Shown here in pieces: positions 52,808 to 61,681 of a stretch of DNA of 64,000 nt (positions are counted from its first letter, which is position 1; each line of letters opens with the position of its first letter). The notes under the pieces were generated by a model that had not been told where the DNA came from, made no database searches, and worked only from the letters and a program-made list of their open reading frames with translations. A program made the position numbers and the translations under genes. Origin of the DNA: Ornithinibacillus sp047228935 (GTDB lineage Bacteria > Bacillota > Bacilli > Bacillales > Amphibacillaceae). Location: positions 372,001 to 436,000 of the forward strand of contig NZ_JBFEGG010000002.1 of the NCBI RefSeq assembly GCF_047228935.1. Reading direction: 5' to 3'.

Positions 52808-53487
52808 TCTAATTCCTCAAATTTATACCCCGCACGAACAATGGTTTTAATTTGTTTGGCACATGCACCTAACTTATGGCGCAAATTCCGGATATGAGTA
52901 TTAATCGTTCGATCGTCCCCATCATAATCATATCCCCAAATGTTAACAATTAATTGCTCCCGCGAAATGACGATATTTTTATTTTTCATTAAGTACGTTA
53001 ATATTTCAAACTCAGTATGTGTCAATGAAACAGGATGACCCTCGACTTTTACGGAGTGTGAACGGAGATCCACTTCAAGGTGTTTACTGATTAAGAACGC
53101 ATCATGATCTTGTAAACTCTGACTAGCCGGAGAAGTGAGTAAACGCATAGCTCGTGCTAAAAGAACTCTAGGACTAAAGGGTTTGGTGACATAGTCATCT
53201 GCCCCAAGTTCAAAACCTAACAAGGTATCCTCTTCGTCAGATCTTGCCGTTAACATGATAATGGGTACAGTTGACGTTTCACGTATTTTTTTACAAACTG
53301 ACCAGCCATCTAGTTTCGGCATCATAATATCCAACACGACCAAATCTACTTCGACATTTTCAAATAAGGTCACTGCTTCTGCACCATTTCTTGCCTCAAG
53401 CACATCAAAACCTGCATCTAAAAAGTAATCTTTATTAATCTCTCTTAAAATATCTTCATCTTCTACTATTAATATAGTCTCTTTCAT
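52804..53487 (-). CDS. OmpR/PhoB-family response regulator
   Basis: A 227-residue regulator: receiver domain with acidic pair near residues 9-10, phospho-acceptor Asp53 in VVLDIMMPKLDG and Lys in DDYVTKPFSPR; then a winged helix (LTHTEFEILTYLMKNKNIVISR, GYDYDGDDRTINTHIRNLRHKLG). ATG 53487 is eight bases after AGAGG; ATG 53496 is too close. Its own promoter has the 11-bp TAAAGA repeats, so it likely autoregulates and also drives the wall-enzyme genes. Confidence 0.95.
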   Translation of the reverse strand: MKETILIVEDEDILREINKDYFLDAGFDVLEARNGAEAVTLFENVEVDLVVLDIMMPKLDGWSVCKKIRETSTVPIIMLTARSDEEDTLLGFELGADDYVTKPFSPRVLLARAMRLLTSPASQSLQDHDAFLISKHLEVDLRSHSVKVEGHPVSLTHTEFEILTYLMKNKNIVISREQLIVNIWGYDYDGDDRTINTHIRNLRHKLGACAKQIKTIVRAGYKFEELE

Positions 53488-53537
53488 ATTATTCATCCTC
53501 TAATGGTATAACCTTACTATTTTCCTAAGTACTAAAG

Positions 53538-53571
53538 ATTATATCAATAAGATGTAAAGATTAGATAAAGA
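53538..53571 (-). promoter_or_regulatory. autoregulatory promoter of the two-component genes
   Basis: On the minus strand TATAAT lies at 53543-53538. Two TAAAGA hexamers (plus strand 53555-53560 and 53566-53571) with 11-bp period stand 12 bases upstream, the same geometry as at the amidase and deacetylase genes. Confidence 0.75.
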
Positions 53572-53650
53572 ATAGTAATAAATACCATATTGCTTCACTA
53601 AAAGTTTTTCTTATGCAGGCGGGAAATGGTTTTCAAATATCCTATCTACT

Positions 53651-53693
53651 AAAAATAGGCATCGGAAGCTTCTTTAGCCCCAATGCCTTTAAT
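53651..53693 (-). terminator. terminator of a decayed minus-strand gene
   Basis: AGGCATCGGAAGC (53657-53669) pairs with GCCCCAATGCCT (53677-53688) with mismatches. On the minus strand TATTTTT follows. Confidence 0.6.
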
Positions 53694-53883
53694 TTCCTAC
53701 CAAAAGTTAATCAACTTCAATATTCGGTCAACCATCTTCTCACTAATCTTCCCTTGAGAGAAGCGAGGAATCTGGCGAAAAGGCATGTTCATGACGAACA
53801 TGACATTATTCGCTAGTCGGATAACTAGCAAGAATTTCTTGGTAAGTAAAACAATAAAATAGAGAAGTATTCCAAACCCCTTT

Positions 53884-54027
53884 TTATCTACCCTGCCTAA
53901 CCCTAATTTCAAGAGCTCCTTCTAGGACAAATAAAATTTCCATATCCTCATGCCAATGATATGGAAAGCGTTCTACTGTATGGGTAAATACATTAATAGC
54001 CTCTTCCTGACTAAATATTAAATTCAC
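53884..54027 (-). pseudogene. AraC-type regulator, cupin fragment
   Basis: A GTG-initiated 47-codon frame (54027) reads NLIFSQEEAINVFTHTVERF, PYHWHEDMEILFVLEGALEI, then stops. The HWHEDMEILFVLEG pattern is the metal-like cupin entry of AraC-family regulators. The rest, including the HTH, is missing. Confidence 0.65.
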
Positions 54028-54308
54028 TCTAGCATAGGAGAAATATTTTTACAATTTGATACGAGATTGGAAGTTAATCACGCTCAAATAAAGGATAGAA
54101 GGAATTTACTAAATCATTAAAACGATTCTTGAAGCAAAACTCAAGTATTGCTCTTTTCCTACTTACCATATATCCTTACTAATGTTAAAAGAAAATCATG
54201 AGCAATCTTCATATCATACACACTTTTCATCTAAGCACGTTATGGGAATAATGTAATGAGGATTTTTTATTCATATACCACGTAACATTATAAAAGGAGG
54301 GGATTCTT

Positions 54309-55667
54309 ATGGCATTAAACATGACCGAGGAGAAACTCGCACTTTTAATTATACAGGCACTAAAAGACGGAAAGAAACAAGCATTCCAAGAAATTATCGA
54401 TGAACTACAGCCGTACGATATCGCACAGCAATATCTGGAATTACCGGTTAAACATCGTAATAAATTTATCATCTATTTATCCATTGAACAGCTGACTGAG
54501 TTCATTCAAGAGCTGGAAAATGAAGAACAACTAGACGTTCTTCAAAAGTTGGGCATTGAGAAGTCGACTAAAGTTCTCGATTTAATGGAAAACGATGACC
54601 TAGCGAGTATGCTAACGAACTTAGAGCCAGAGAAAATCGAAGAACTGCTTTCTGAGATGAAGCAGGAAGAATCGCAAATCGTCCAAAATTTAATGAACTA
54701 TCCTCCTGAAACCGCTGGTAGAATCATGAATAACCGCTATGTTTGGATTCCGAAGCACTACACCATCCGAGAAGCAGTTGATAAGCTAAAGCACTTTGCC
54801 GAGCTTGCGGAATACTTGAACTACCTGTACGTCATTGATGAACAAAAAAATCTCGTCGGCGTTGTATCGTATAAGGATTTACTGCTCGGGGAATTGCAAG
54901 ATAAGATTGAAGATATTATGTATAGCAGGGTTGTAAAAGTTGATGTTCTTACAGACCAAGAGGAAGTTGCTAGATTAATTTCCAACTACGACTTTGTCTC
55001 CATTCCGGTTGTGGAAGAGGAAAACAGATTAGTTGGGGTAATTACAGTCGATGATATTATCGACGTCGTGATTCAAGAGGCAAACGAAGACATTGAAAAA
55101 TTATCCGCATCTGGTAAGGCGATTGATTTTAACACGAAGCCTTTTGTTGCTGCTTATAGACGCTTACCTTGGCTAGTTTTACTTTTATTTATTGGACTTA
55201 TATCCGGTAGTATTATCGACGGCTTTTCCGCGACATTAGAACAAATTGTCGCCCTTGCCTACTTTATGCCGATGATTGCTGGGATGACCGGTAACACGGG
55301 AACACAGTCACTTGCCGTTGTCGTTCGAGGATTAGTATCCAAGGACTTGGATTTTAAACAAGTTGTGAAGCTCATTTCCCGTGAATTATGGGTTGGAATC
55401 ATTATAGGTGTTACGTGTGCCATTATGATTGCTGGTATTGCCTATGTGTGGCAAGGCAATCTAACACTCGGCATAGTAGTAGGAAGCTCCTTGTTGATTA
55501 CGCTGATTATTGGGACACTAGCTGGAACGATTATCCCTTTGATTCTTTATAAATTCAAAGTCGATCCTGCTGTTGCTTCTGGCCCGCTCATTACAACGAT
55601 TAATGATATTTTATCGCTACTTATTTATTTCGGCATCGCGACGATGTTTTTATCGAAGTTGATGTGA
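54309..55667 (+). CDS. mgtE: magnesium transporter MgtE
   Basis: A 452-residue channel-like Mg2+ transporter: N-terminal superhelical N domain (about 1-130), a CBS pair (about 135-255, VVSYKDLLLGELQDKIEDIM and VGVITVDDIIDVV) and five C-terminal membrane helices with the pore motif MAGMTGNTGTQS-like MIAGMTGNTGTQSLAVVVRG. Start follows AAAGGAGGGG. No riboswitch seen upstream. Confidence 0.95.
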   Translation: MALNMTEEKLALLIIQALKDGKKQAFQEIIDELQPYDIAQQYLELPVKHRNKFIIYLSIEQLTEFIQELENEEQLDVLQKLGIEKSTKVLDLMENDDLASMLTNLEPEKIEELLSEMKQEESQIVQNLMNYPPETAGRIMNNRYVWIPKHYTIREAVDKLKHFAELAEYLNYLYVIDEQKNLVGVVSYKDLLLGELQDKIEDIMYSRVVKVDVLTDQEEVARLISNYDFVSIPVVEEENRLVGVITVDDIIDVVIQEANEDIEKLSASGKAIDFNTKPFVAAYRRLPWLVLLLFIGLISGSIIDGFSATLEQIVALAYFMPMIAGMTGNTGTQSLAVVVRGLVSKDLDFKQVVKLISRELWVGIIIGVTCAIMIAGIAYVWQGNLTLGIVVGSSLLITLIIGTLAGTIIPLILYKFKVDPAVASGPLITTINDILSLLIYFGIATMFLSKLM

Positions 55668-55742
55668 TGGCGGAGGCTTAGCCCACATTAACTTAAGAGG
55701 CGTAGCTTTAGCCAGAGAGATTTATTATTCCACATCTTGACA

Positions 55743-55817
55743 GGTAATGCAGATGGTTTAACCTATGTGATTTTTTTAGAATTGTTGGAGCGCGGTTAAA
55801 AAGCCAGATGCATTACC
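55743..55817. repeat. long imperfect inverted repeat
   Basis: GGTAATGCAGATGGTTTAACC (55743) and GGTTAAAAAGCCAGATGCATTACC region (55794-55817) form an imperfect stem with about 30 bases between them, within an otherwise gene-free stretch. Confidence 0.45.
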
Positions 55818-55858
55818 TCGTCCTTCATTGCTTTAGGAAAACGTTCCTTAGCATTTCC

Positions 55859-56281
55859 CTATTCCGTCATTTCCCAAGCAGGATTCCAAACTACTTCCCA
55901 TACATGTTCGTCCGGATCTTGGAAATATCCAGAATATCCTCCCCAAAAAGTATCGTGTGCACGTACTGTAATCTTTGCACCAGCTTTCTCCGCCTGCTCC
56001 ATTACGATATTGACTTCTTCTTTGCTCGCAACATTATGACCAATCGTAAATTCAGTCGGACTAATCGGGGACAGTTTTATACTAGTATCATGGGCTATAT
56101 CTTTACGATTCCAAAGTGCAAGCTTCAGTCCTGCTTGTAATTCAAAAAATGCAACAGCACCATGCTCAAATTCTTGTCCTACTATCCCATCTGTTTGCAG
56201 CCCTAGACCATCTCGGTAAAATTTTAACGACCTCTCCAAATCATCTACCCCTAATGTTATAACTGAAATTCGTGGTTTCAT
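55859..56281 (-). CDS. VOC superfamily protein
   Basis: A 140-residue glyoxalase-type protein: RISVITLGVDDLERSLKFYRDGLG at the start, FFELQAGLKLALW, and YSGYFQDPDEHVWEVVWNP at the end. The HVWEVV pattern preserves a possible metal-binding Glu. Start follows AGGAGGT. Substrate unknown. Confidence 0.85.
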   Translation of the reverse strand: MKPRISVITLGVDDLERSLKFYRDGLGLQTDGIVGQEFEHGAVAFFELQAGLKLALWNRKDIAHDTSIKLSPISPTEFTIGHNVASKEEVNIVMEQAEKAGAKITVRAHDTFWGGYSGYFQDPDEHVWEVVWNPAWEMTE

Positions 56282-56302
56282 CTTAATACCTCCTAAACAC
56301 TC

Positions 56303-56842
56303 TTAATACAATCCTTCCTCTATTACTCGCTGTAAAACCTTTTTACTGTTGGCATCTTTCTGTCTAGGAACTCGCCCAATTTGTTCATAAACCTCTTTTT
56401 CTTCTAAAAGTTGTGTTGGATGCAAAACACGAGCTGACACCCCATTCAGCATAAAGGTTTTGTGAAGCAAGGAATCCGGTCTCCATACCCATTCAGGTAG
56501 TCCATTCAATATAAGATTTTCATCCTCTTTCAGAGTTATATAGCTAAACGTGATTTCTACATCACCCTTACAAAAATCAGACTGTCTATCACGAAATTCT
56601 TCTTTAACAAACGTCCTCTCATAACCTATTTTTATCAGTTTATTTTCCAGTTGTTCTCTATTTTGTATCCATGTTACTACATCAATATCATCGTGCGGAC
56701 GTGTAATCTTGCCAAGTAAAAAGTCAATTGCCCATCCTCCACGCAACCAGAAATCCACTTCAGCTGCCTCAGAAACAGCAATAATTTCCTTCAAGACGTT
56801 CAATTGCGATTTTGTCAGTGTATCAAGCTCTTCATATGTCAT
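56303..56842 (-). CDS. nucleotidyltransferase-domain protein (LinA/ANT-like)
   Basis: A 179-residue protein. A single Pol-beta-type domain has WLRGGWAIDFLLGKITRPHDDIDVVTW, with the GG..DxD signature. Related to lincosamide and aminoglycoside nucleotidyltransferases by fold. ATG 56842 follows GGAGATATACC. Resistance function is not shown by sequence. Confidence 0.8.
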   Translation of the reverse strand: MTYEELDTLTKSQLNVLKEIIAVSEAAEVDFWLRGGWAIDFLLGKITRPHDDIDVVTWIQNREQLENKLIKIGYERTFVKEEFRDRQSDFCKGDVEITFSYITLKEDENLILNGLPEWVWRPDSLLHKTFMLNGVSARVLHPTQLLEEKEVYEQIGRVPRQKDANSKKVLQRVIEEGLY

Positions 56843-56867
56843 GGTATATCTCCAATTCCTCAATATA

Positions 56868-57197
56868 TTAATTTGCTCGTCCAGATTTTCTACTCTTCGA
56901 AAATGAAAACAACGCGATTACTAAGCACAACATACTCAATGCCCATACTAACCCAGAAATACCAATTTGAAAGGAGATATTTTCTGGTGCCATTGGGTGA
57001 TTATAATCAAATCCGATAACTTTAAGTGCTAAATATATTGCAATCGAAAATGTTAGTAGGTGTAACAATGTCCAGATATACCCCGAACTATTATTTTTAT
57101 TTTTTATCCAAAGCATTACAGTCACTACTAAAGTGATTCCCATAACAATAGTAAATCCACCAATTAATAAACCCATTACCCCTTCTTCTAATGGCAT
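56868..57197 (-). CDS. hypothetical membrane protein
   Basis: A 109-residue protein with about three hydrophobic segments (8-30, 37-60 and 78-100) and a basic tail (FSKSRKSGRAN). Start follows AAGGAGG. No family recognised. Confidence 0.6.
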   Translation of the reverse strand: MPLEEGVMGLLIGGFTIVMGITLVVTVMLWIKNKNNSSGYIWTLLHLLTFSIAIYLALKVIGFDYNHPMAPENISFQIGISGLVWALSMLCLVIALFSFSKSRKSGRAN

Positions 57198-57356
57198 AAA
57201 ATTTTCCTCCTTGATTTATTTCCTGTAACTAAAATATCTATAATGATAATTCCATTCGATTGGTTCTATTTTTCATTCACATTGACTTGTATAGCCTAAC
57301 ACCGGCTTCATTACAGGCATATACGTCCAATCCAACTGCTTCAGCATTCATTGCTC

Positions 57357-57698
57357 TTAATTATACAACGTTGACTTCAACTCTTCATTGCGTACTTCTA
57401 GTAAATAATTTTCAAAGACATAATCTCTTCCCCCATGTTTATCGAACCATTCGTTAACCCTACTCACATGCTCTTGATCACTCCGTACATTTGCCTCAAT
57501 CTCTTTATATTTCTCATAACTGTCATATTCCCAAATAGCAAATATTTCGGTCGTTGTTTCATCATTCGGAATCATCCATCTTCCTACTAATCTTGCCCCA
57601 TGTTTTAGTTGATTAGGTAAATTGTTCTCATTAAAATGAGCATTGAAAAACTCAACAAATTCATTCTTCACAATGTAAATCTTCCTTCTATAAAACAA
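57357..57698 (-). CDS. NIPSNAP family protein
   Basis: A 113-residue dimeric alpha-beta barrel protein: YRRKIYIVKNEFVEFFNAHF, then LVGRWMIPNDETTTEIFAIWEYDSYEKY. NIPSNAP proteins form ferredoxin-like folds without a fixed biochemical role. TTG 57698 follows GGGAG; ATG 57713 (MGVKS) is an alternative. Confidence 0.75.
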   Translation of the reverse strand: MFYRRKIYIVKNEFVEFFNAHFNENNLPNQLKHGARLVGRWMIPNDETTTEIFAIWEYDSYEKYKEIEANVRSDQEHVSRVNEWFDKHGGRDYVFENYLLEVRNEELKSTLYN

Positions 57699-57737
57699 GC
57701 TTTTCACTCCCATAATCTTTCTTCAAACTAACCCTTA

Positions 57738-58202
57738 TTAGCCCATATCGCCTACATAAACCTGGGTCTTTTCATTACGAATACCATTTATTAAATGAGG
57801 GATTATTTTTGAGGGATAAAACTCATAGTTTGATAACTCTACTATCGGCAACCATTCTAAGGCCACTTGTTCAGGGTCTGTTTCACTACCTTTATTGAAA
57901 CCTTTTTCATCTATTATGGAACAGAGAAAGAGATGAGCAACAACATGAACATGAGAATCCCATTCAGCGTGTTGATGATTTTTCCCTATATATTCCGACA
58001 CATACAAGAGTTCCTTCGCCTCTACGATTAAACCTGTTTCCTCCATACACTCCCTCACAACTGCTTCTTTCAAGGTTTCACCATGTTCTTGCCCACCCCC
58101 TGGCAAAATGTACATAGTTTTGTTATCATAAGCGACTTTCTTAACAGTCAGGACTTTTTCATTTTTTACAATCACTGCTTGTACAGAACTTCTAATTTGC
58201 AT
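57738..58202 (-). CDS. NUDIX hydrolase
   Basis: A 154-residue protein with the Nudix box (GGGQEHGETLKEA, then RECMEETG), around residues 36-58. It hydrolyses a nucleoside diphosphate linked to another moiety; substrate unknown. Start follows GGGGGAGAG. Confidence 0.9.
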   Translation of the reverse strand: MQIRSSVQAVIVKNEKVLTVKKVAYDNKTMYILPGGGQEHGETLKEAVVRECMEETGLIVEAKELLYVSEYIGKNHQHAEWDSHVHVVAHLFLCSIIDEKGFNKGSETDPEQVALEWLPIVELSNYEFYPSKIIPHLINGIRNEKTQVYVGDMG

Positions 58203-58308
58203 TATCTCTCCCCCATCTCGTCTTGTTTTTTTCGTGTATCTTGCTCGATTAACACAAATCTTAAGTATAATACTAACATAATATTCCGAATATACTATCG
58301 GTATTTTA

Positions 58309-58588
58309 CTAAAAGAAAAGCATTCTTCTTAGAATAAGTAGTACGGATAACGAGACTAAACCAAAAGACAGACAATCTCTTATGGCAGCTAGCTTAAATT
58401 CCTTTGAATACTTTTTCCAAGTAGCAGAATCCTTCAGACCTTCTAAACCATATTTATCATACTTGTGTTTCCATTTTAAAACGGTTGAATGATGCACGTT
58501 ATATTTCAAGTTCATACGTTGAATAACGCTCATCTAATGCCTTTTATATCTCGGATTTCTCTTCTACAGCGTAAGATCTTTTGGACAT
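58309..58588 (-). mobile_element. IS3-type transposase OrfA remnant
   Basis: The minus strand opens MSKRSYAVEEKSEI then a stop, and in another frame continues YNVHHSTVLKWKHKYDKYGL, EGLKDSATWKKYSKEFKLAA, the OrfA N-terminus of IS3/IS150-family elements. Stops and shifts inactivate it, and no OrfB or inverted repeats are seen. Confidence 0.75.
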
Positions 58589-58766
58589 AAATAAATACTC
58601 CCCCATAAGCACCCAGATTCTTATTTTTTAATCTGTCTACCTATAGGGGAGCATATCATTTTCAAGTGTTTTCTTTTTATTATTCTTATTCAACTAACGG
58701 ACCAATTAGTTTAGCTACATTCATATAATTGTTAGCTTTGAATTTTGGTAATCAATATTCATTAAC

Positions 58767-59498
58767 CTAAACTTCTTGAGTTTTCCTTTTAAAGACAAAT
58801 ATTGAAATAACCATGATTATAACCGCATAACTAATTACCCACCAAATATGTGGAAACATGTTTGTATAATATCCATCCAATACAGATTTGCCGACTTCAA
58901 CCGCATGGACAAATGGCAGTATATTGGCGATGTCCTTAAAAATTCCTCCTACTAACTCTAAATCAAACCAAACTCCCGATAACCATGCCGAAACATTAGT
59001 AAGGAGAGCACCACAAATTCCTATTGCTGCCTTTTCGCTAAACAATGTTCCACAAATCAGACCAATGCCAATATATATTAACGCCATTGGTATTAACATC
59101 ATAATTGTTGCAAAAATCGTAATGGTAAAATCAAGCCCTAGAAATAATGCAGCAAAGAGGCAAAATGCTATTTGTATAACTGACATTATTATCAAAGGTA
59201 ACATATATCCTAAAATAAAATTATGAGCTGTCATCGGTGTTGTAAATAATCTGGTTAAAAAAGAACTAGCACGATCTTTTGCTAATACTTGAGCCGCAAA
59301 CAAGGCCATAAAGGAAAGACCAAACACAGCAATACCCGGAGCTAATAAAGCTATATTAAATAAGTCCACAGGGATACTTCTGTTAATCGCCGATAAAAGT
59401 ATTAGTAAAATGAGAGGAAAGGCCAGGCCAAAAAACAATGATATAGGATCCCTAATAATTTCTTTCATTACTCGATTAGCAAAAACAAATGTTTTCAT
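58767..59498 (-). CDS. ABC-2 type exporter permease
   Basis: A 243-residue membrane protein with six predicted helices and the ABC-2 pattern RVMKEIIRDPISLFFGLAFPLIL. Start follows GAGGAGGGG. It overlaps the ATPase gene by four bases and belongs to a three-gene operon led by an XRE-AbrB regulator. Substrate unknown. Confidence 0.88.
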   Translation of the reverse strand: MKTFVFANRVMKEIIRDPISLFFGLAFPLILLILLSAINRSIPVDLFNIALLAPGIAVFGLSFMALFAAQVLAKDRASSFLTRLFTTPMTAHNFILGYMLPLIIMSVIQIAFCLFAALFLGLDFTITIFATIMMLIPMALIYIGIGLICGTLFSEKAAIGICGALLTNVSAWLSGVWFDLELVGGIFKDIANILPFVHAVEVGKSVLDGYYTNMFPHIWWVISYAVIIMVISIFVFKRKTQEV

Positions 59499-60232
59499 GC
59501 TAACCCCTCCTCCCTTGTAACAATTTTTACAAAGGCATCCTCAAATTTTTCAGAGTTTGTCATAAGTGTCATTTCTTCGACTGTCCCTATCGCCTTTACT
59601 TCCCCTTCTTTCATGACACAAATACGATCACATAAGGTTTCTGCTTCTTCTAAATAATGAGTTGTTAAAACAATGGTTGTTTTTTCTTTCAATTTTTTAA
59701 TTAGTGCCCATAATTCCCTACGACCTAAAATATCCAAGCCTAGTGTAGGCTCATCTAGAAATAGAATTTTAGGTTCTGAAATGAGTGCAAGAGCAATACT
59801 GAGTTTCCGTTGCCAACCACCGGACAATTTTTTACTTTTTTGATTTTCATATGGTTGTAGTGAAAAATTAACAATCATATTAGCTGTTTTTTCTTTTACC
59901 TCTTTTTTTGTGTATCCATGAATGCCGGCCATTAATTCCAAGTTTTCACGAACTGTTAAATTAGGGGCAATTGCGGTTTCTTGCGGGGAGACTGCGATAA
60001 TTTCCTTGACTTGTTCTTGATTTTTTTTAATATCATATCCTAGTATAGAGGCCTGACCGCTTGTAGGAGATAATAAGCAACACAACATTTTGATTAATGT
60101 TGTTTTCCCTGCTCCGTTTACACCTAATAATCCAAACAACTCCCCCTTTTTTATGGAAAGTGATACATGATCAGCCACAGTTTTTTCCTTGTATTTTTTC
60201 GTTAAATGATTAATTGAAATTGCATAATCCAT
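59495..60232 (-). CDS. ABC exporter ATP-binding protein
   Basis: A 245-residue ATPase: Walker A GVNGAGKTTLIKML, signature LSGGWQRKLSIALAL, Walker B KILFLDEPTLGLD, switch His TTHYLEEAE. It couples to the ABC-2 permease. ATG 60232 is better spaced from AAGGAGG than ATG 60235. Confidence 0.9.
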   Translation of the reverse strand: MDYAISINHLTKKYKEKTVADHVSLSIKKGELFGLLGVNGAGKTTLIKMLCCLLSPTSGQASILGYDIKKNQEQVKEIIAVSPQETAIAPNLTVRENLELMAGIHGYTKKEVKEKTANMIVNFSLQPYENQKSKKLSGGWQRKLSIALALISEPKILFLDEPTLGLDILGRRELWALIKKLKEKTTIVLTTHYLEEAETLCDRICVMKEGEVKAIGTVEEMTLMTNSEKFEDAFVKIVTREEGLA

Positions 60233-60663
60233 CATTCATCCTCCTTATGAAACGGTGTTTGCAAAAGATTTAAAAATGCATACATCATCTTTTCAGGTAC
60301 AATTGCAAGACCTCGTTCTTCATCTCCTAAAATAACAAGAGAGTCCCCAGGTTTTATTTGAAATACATCACGTGCCTTTTTAGGAACAACGATTTGCCCA
60401 CGGTCTCCTATTTTTGCAACGCCAAAAAAGTACTTTCCCTTTGGAGGTATAATCAAGTTCGAATCTTCTCCGTCAAAATTCACTAAATTATCAAGAGAAA
60501 CGTTATACAATTTAGCTAACGCCTGACAATGCCCTAAATCAGGTGTTGATTCACCCTTTTCCCATTTAGCTACCACCTGTCTTGACACATTAATCCTGAA
60601 AGCAACCTCTTCTTGTGTTAATTTATGATGCAATCGTAGTTTCTTCAAATTCGTACTTATCAT
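60232..60663 (-). CDS. XRE-type HTH fused to an AbrB-like domain
   Basis: A 143-residue regulator. The N-terminal Cro/C1 HTH (residues 6-60, LTQEEVAFRINVSRQVVAKW) is followed by an AbrB/SpoVT swapped-hairpin domain (about 83-125, VAKIGDRGQIVVPKKARDVF). Both domains can bind DNA. ATG 60663 is preceded by GGGGGT; ATG 60672 is an alternative. It heads the operon with an ABC-2 exporter. Confidence 0.85.
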   Translation of the reverse strand: MISTNLKKLRLHHKLTQEEVAFRINVSRQVVAKWEKGESTPDLGHCQALAKLYNVSLDNLVNFDGEDSNLIIPPKGKYFFGVAKIGDRGQIVVPKKARDVFQIKPGDSLVILGDEERGLAIVPEKMMYAFLNLLQTPFHKEDE

Positions 60664-60831
60664 ATTTTTCATACCCCCTATATTTAGTATGGACCGTTAT
60701 TAAACTGTTTTCTACCAACTTTCAGTTACACCAATGTTAATATTCGTAGCATATTAATTAAAATCTTAAGCTGAAATGAGAAAGGTAAAAACACTGGAGA
60801 AGTCTTTCCATACTGCTTTAGTACTCCTCAT

Positions 60832-60855
60832 AAAAGAAAAACCCCTAAAAAGGGG
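60832..60855 (-). terminator. terminator of the amidase-hydrolase operon
   Basis: On the minus strand CCCCTTTTTAGGGG forms a tight stem followed by TTTTTCTTTT. It lies directly beyond the alpha/beta hydrolase gene. Confidence 0.85.
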
Positions 60856-60864
60856 CGAAAGTTC

Positions 60865-61602
60865 TCATAGTTCTGAATGACAATTATTCATAAACAAATC
60901 TATAGTTTGTATGAATTTATCTAAGTTGGGTTCAAAAATATTATGATCCGATTCATCAAATACGACTAAGTTTGCTTGGGGCAATTTCTCTAAATATTGT
61001 TTTCCGGCTTCTAATGATAACGCTCCTCCATGTTTCCCGGCACGAATAATAAGGACGGGGCATTCAATTGATGATAAATCATCCCAAAATATAACTTGAG
61101 CAGACTCTTTTTGTATACCAAGCAATGCTGTATGACTCATTCTTTGAGATAAAGGTTTTCCCCTCCAAGGCGGTAAGGATGAGAAAAACTCAACCCACCC
61201 TTGAGGGAGTTGTGTATGAATAGCAGGATAGTCACCAATGATTAATCCTTTAACTAAGTTTTTGTTTTTTAGCGAGTATTTAAGTACATATGAAACACTT
61301 CTAGAGTAGCCGAATAAAATAAAGTCTTTCAGCTCCAGATACTTAACAACAGCTTCTATATCACTGATATGATCATCCAAACTATATCCAGTTTCTGGCG
61401 TGTCGCTTTTGCCACGCCCCCTAAGCGTGATACAGATACAGTGTCTAGGAGAGAGATTTTCAATTACCGAAATATAATCTTCTGCCGATTCCGAAAGTCC
61501 AGGAATAATTACCAAAGGAGCCTCTCCCTTTAAATTAGCATTTATTTCCACATAGTGTATGTTAATACCGTTATTATCAACCCAACTATCGTTATAAATC
61601 AT
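60865..61602 (-). CDS. alpha/beta hydrolase
   Basis: A 245-residue protein: oxyanion entry VIIPGLSES, nucleophile Ser100 in FGYSRSVSYV, and a likely catalytic His220 in FDESDHNIF. No lid specificity is recognised. Start follows AAAGGTGGG. It lies downstream of the amidase gene, probably in the same operon, 79 bases apart. Confidence 0.85.
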   Translation of the reverse strand: MIYNDSWVDNNGINIHYVEINANLKGEAPLVIIPGLSESAEDYISVIENLSPRHCICITLRGRGKSDTPETGYSLDDHISDIEAVVKYLELKDFILFGYSRSVSYVLKYSLKNKNLVKGLIIGDYPAIHTQLPQGWVEFFSSLPPWRGKPLSQRMSHTALLGIQKESAQVIFWDDLSSIECPVLIIRAGKHGGALSLEAGKQYLEKLPQANLVVFDESDHNIFEPNLDKFIQTIDLFMNNCHSEL

Positions 61603-61681
61603 TTGATCATTCCCACCTTTTTTATAAAATAATAGATTATTTTATTTAGCTTGAACATACGGTGCTGATGATTTGAATCTT

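Larger units (their letters stand above)
53600..54300. other. gene-poor interval of decayed coding sequence
   Basis: No intact gene is seen. It contains a minus-strand terminator (53651-53693), a 71-codon minus ORF without recognised family (53697-53912) and an AraC-type cupin fragment (53884-54027). Upstream of mgtE an M-box riboswitch was looked for and not found. Confidence 0.55.

Noticed and set aside
53697..53912. 71-codon minus ORF with a hydrophobic start
   Set aside because: No RBS, no family, and it overlaps the AraC cupin remnant; treated as part of decayed sequence.
54040..54308. M-box (ykoK) magnesium riboswitch before mgtE
   Set aside because: The conserved M-box motifs were not found in the leader.
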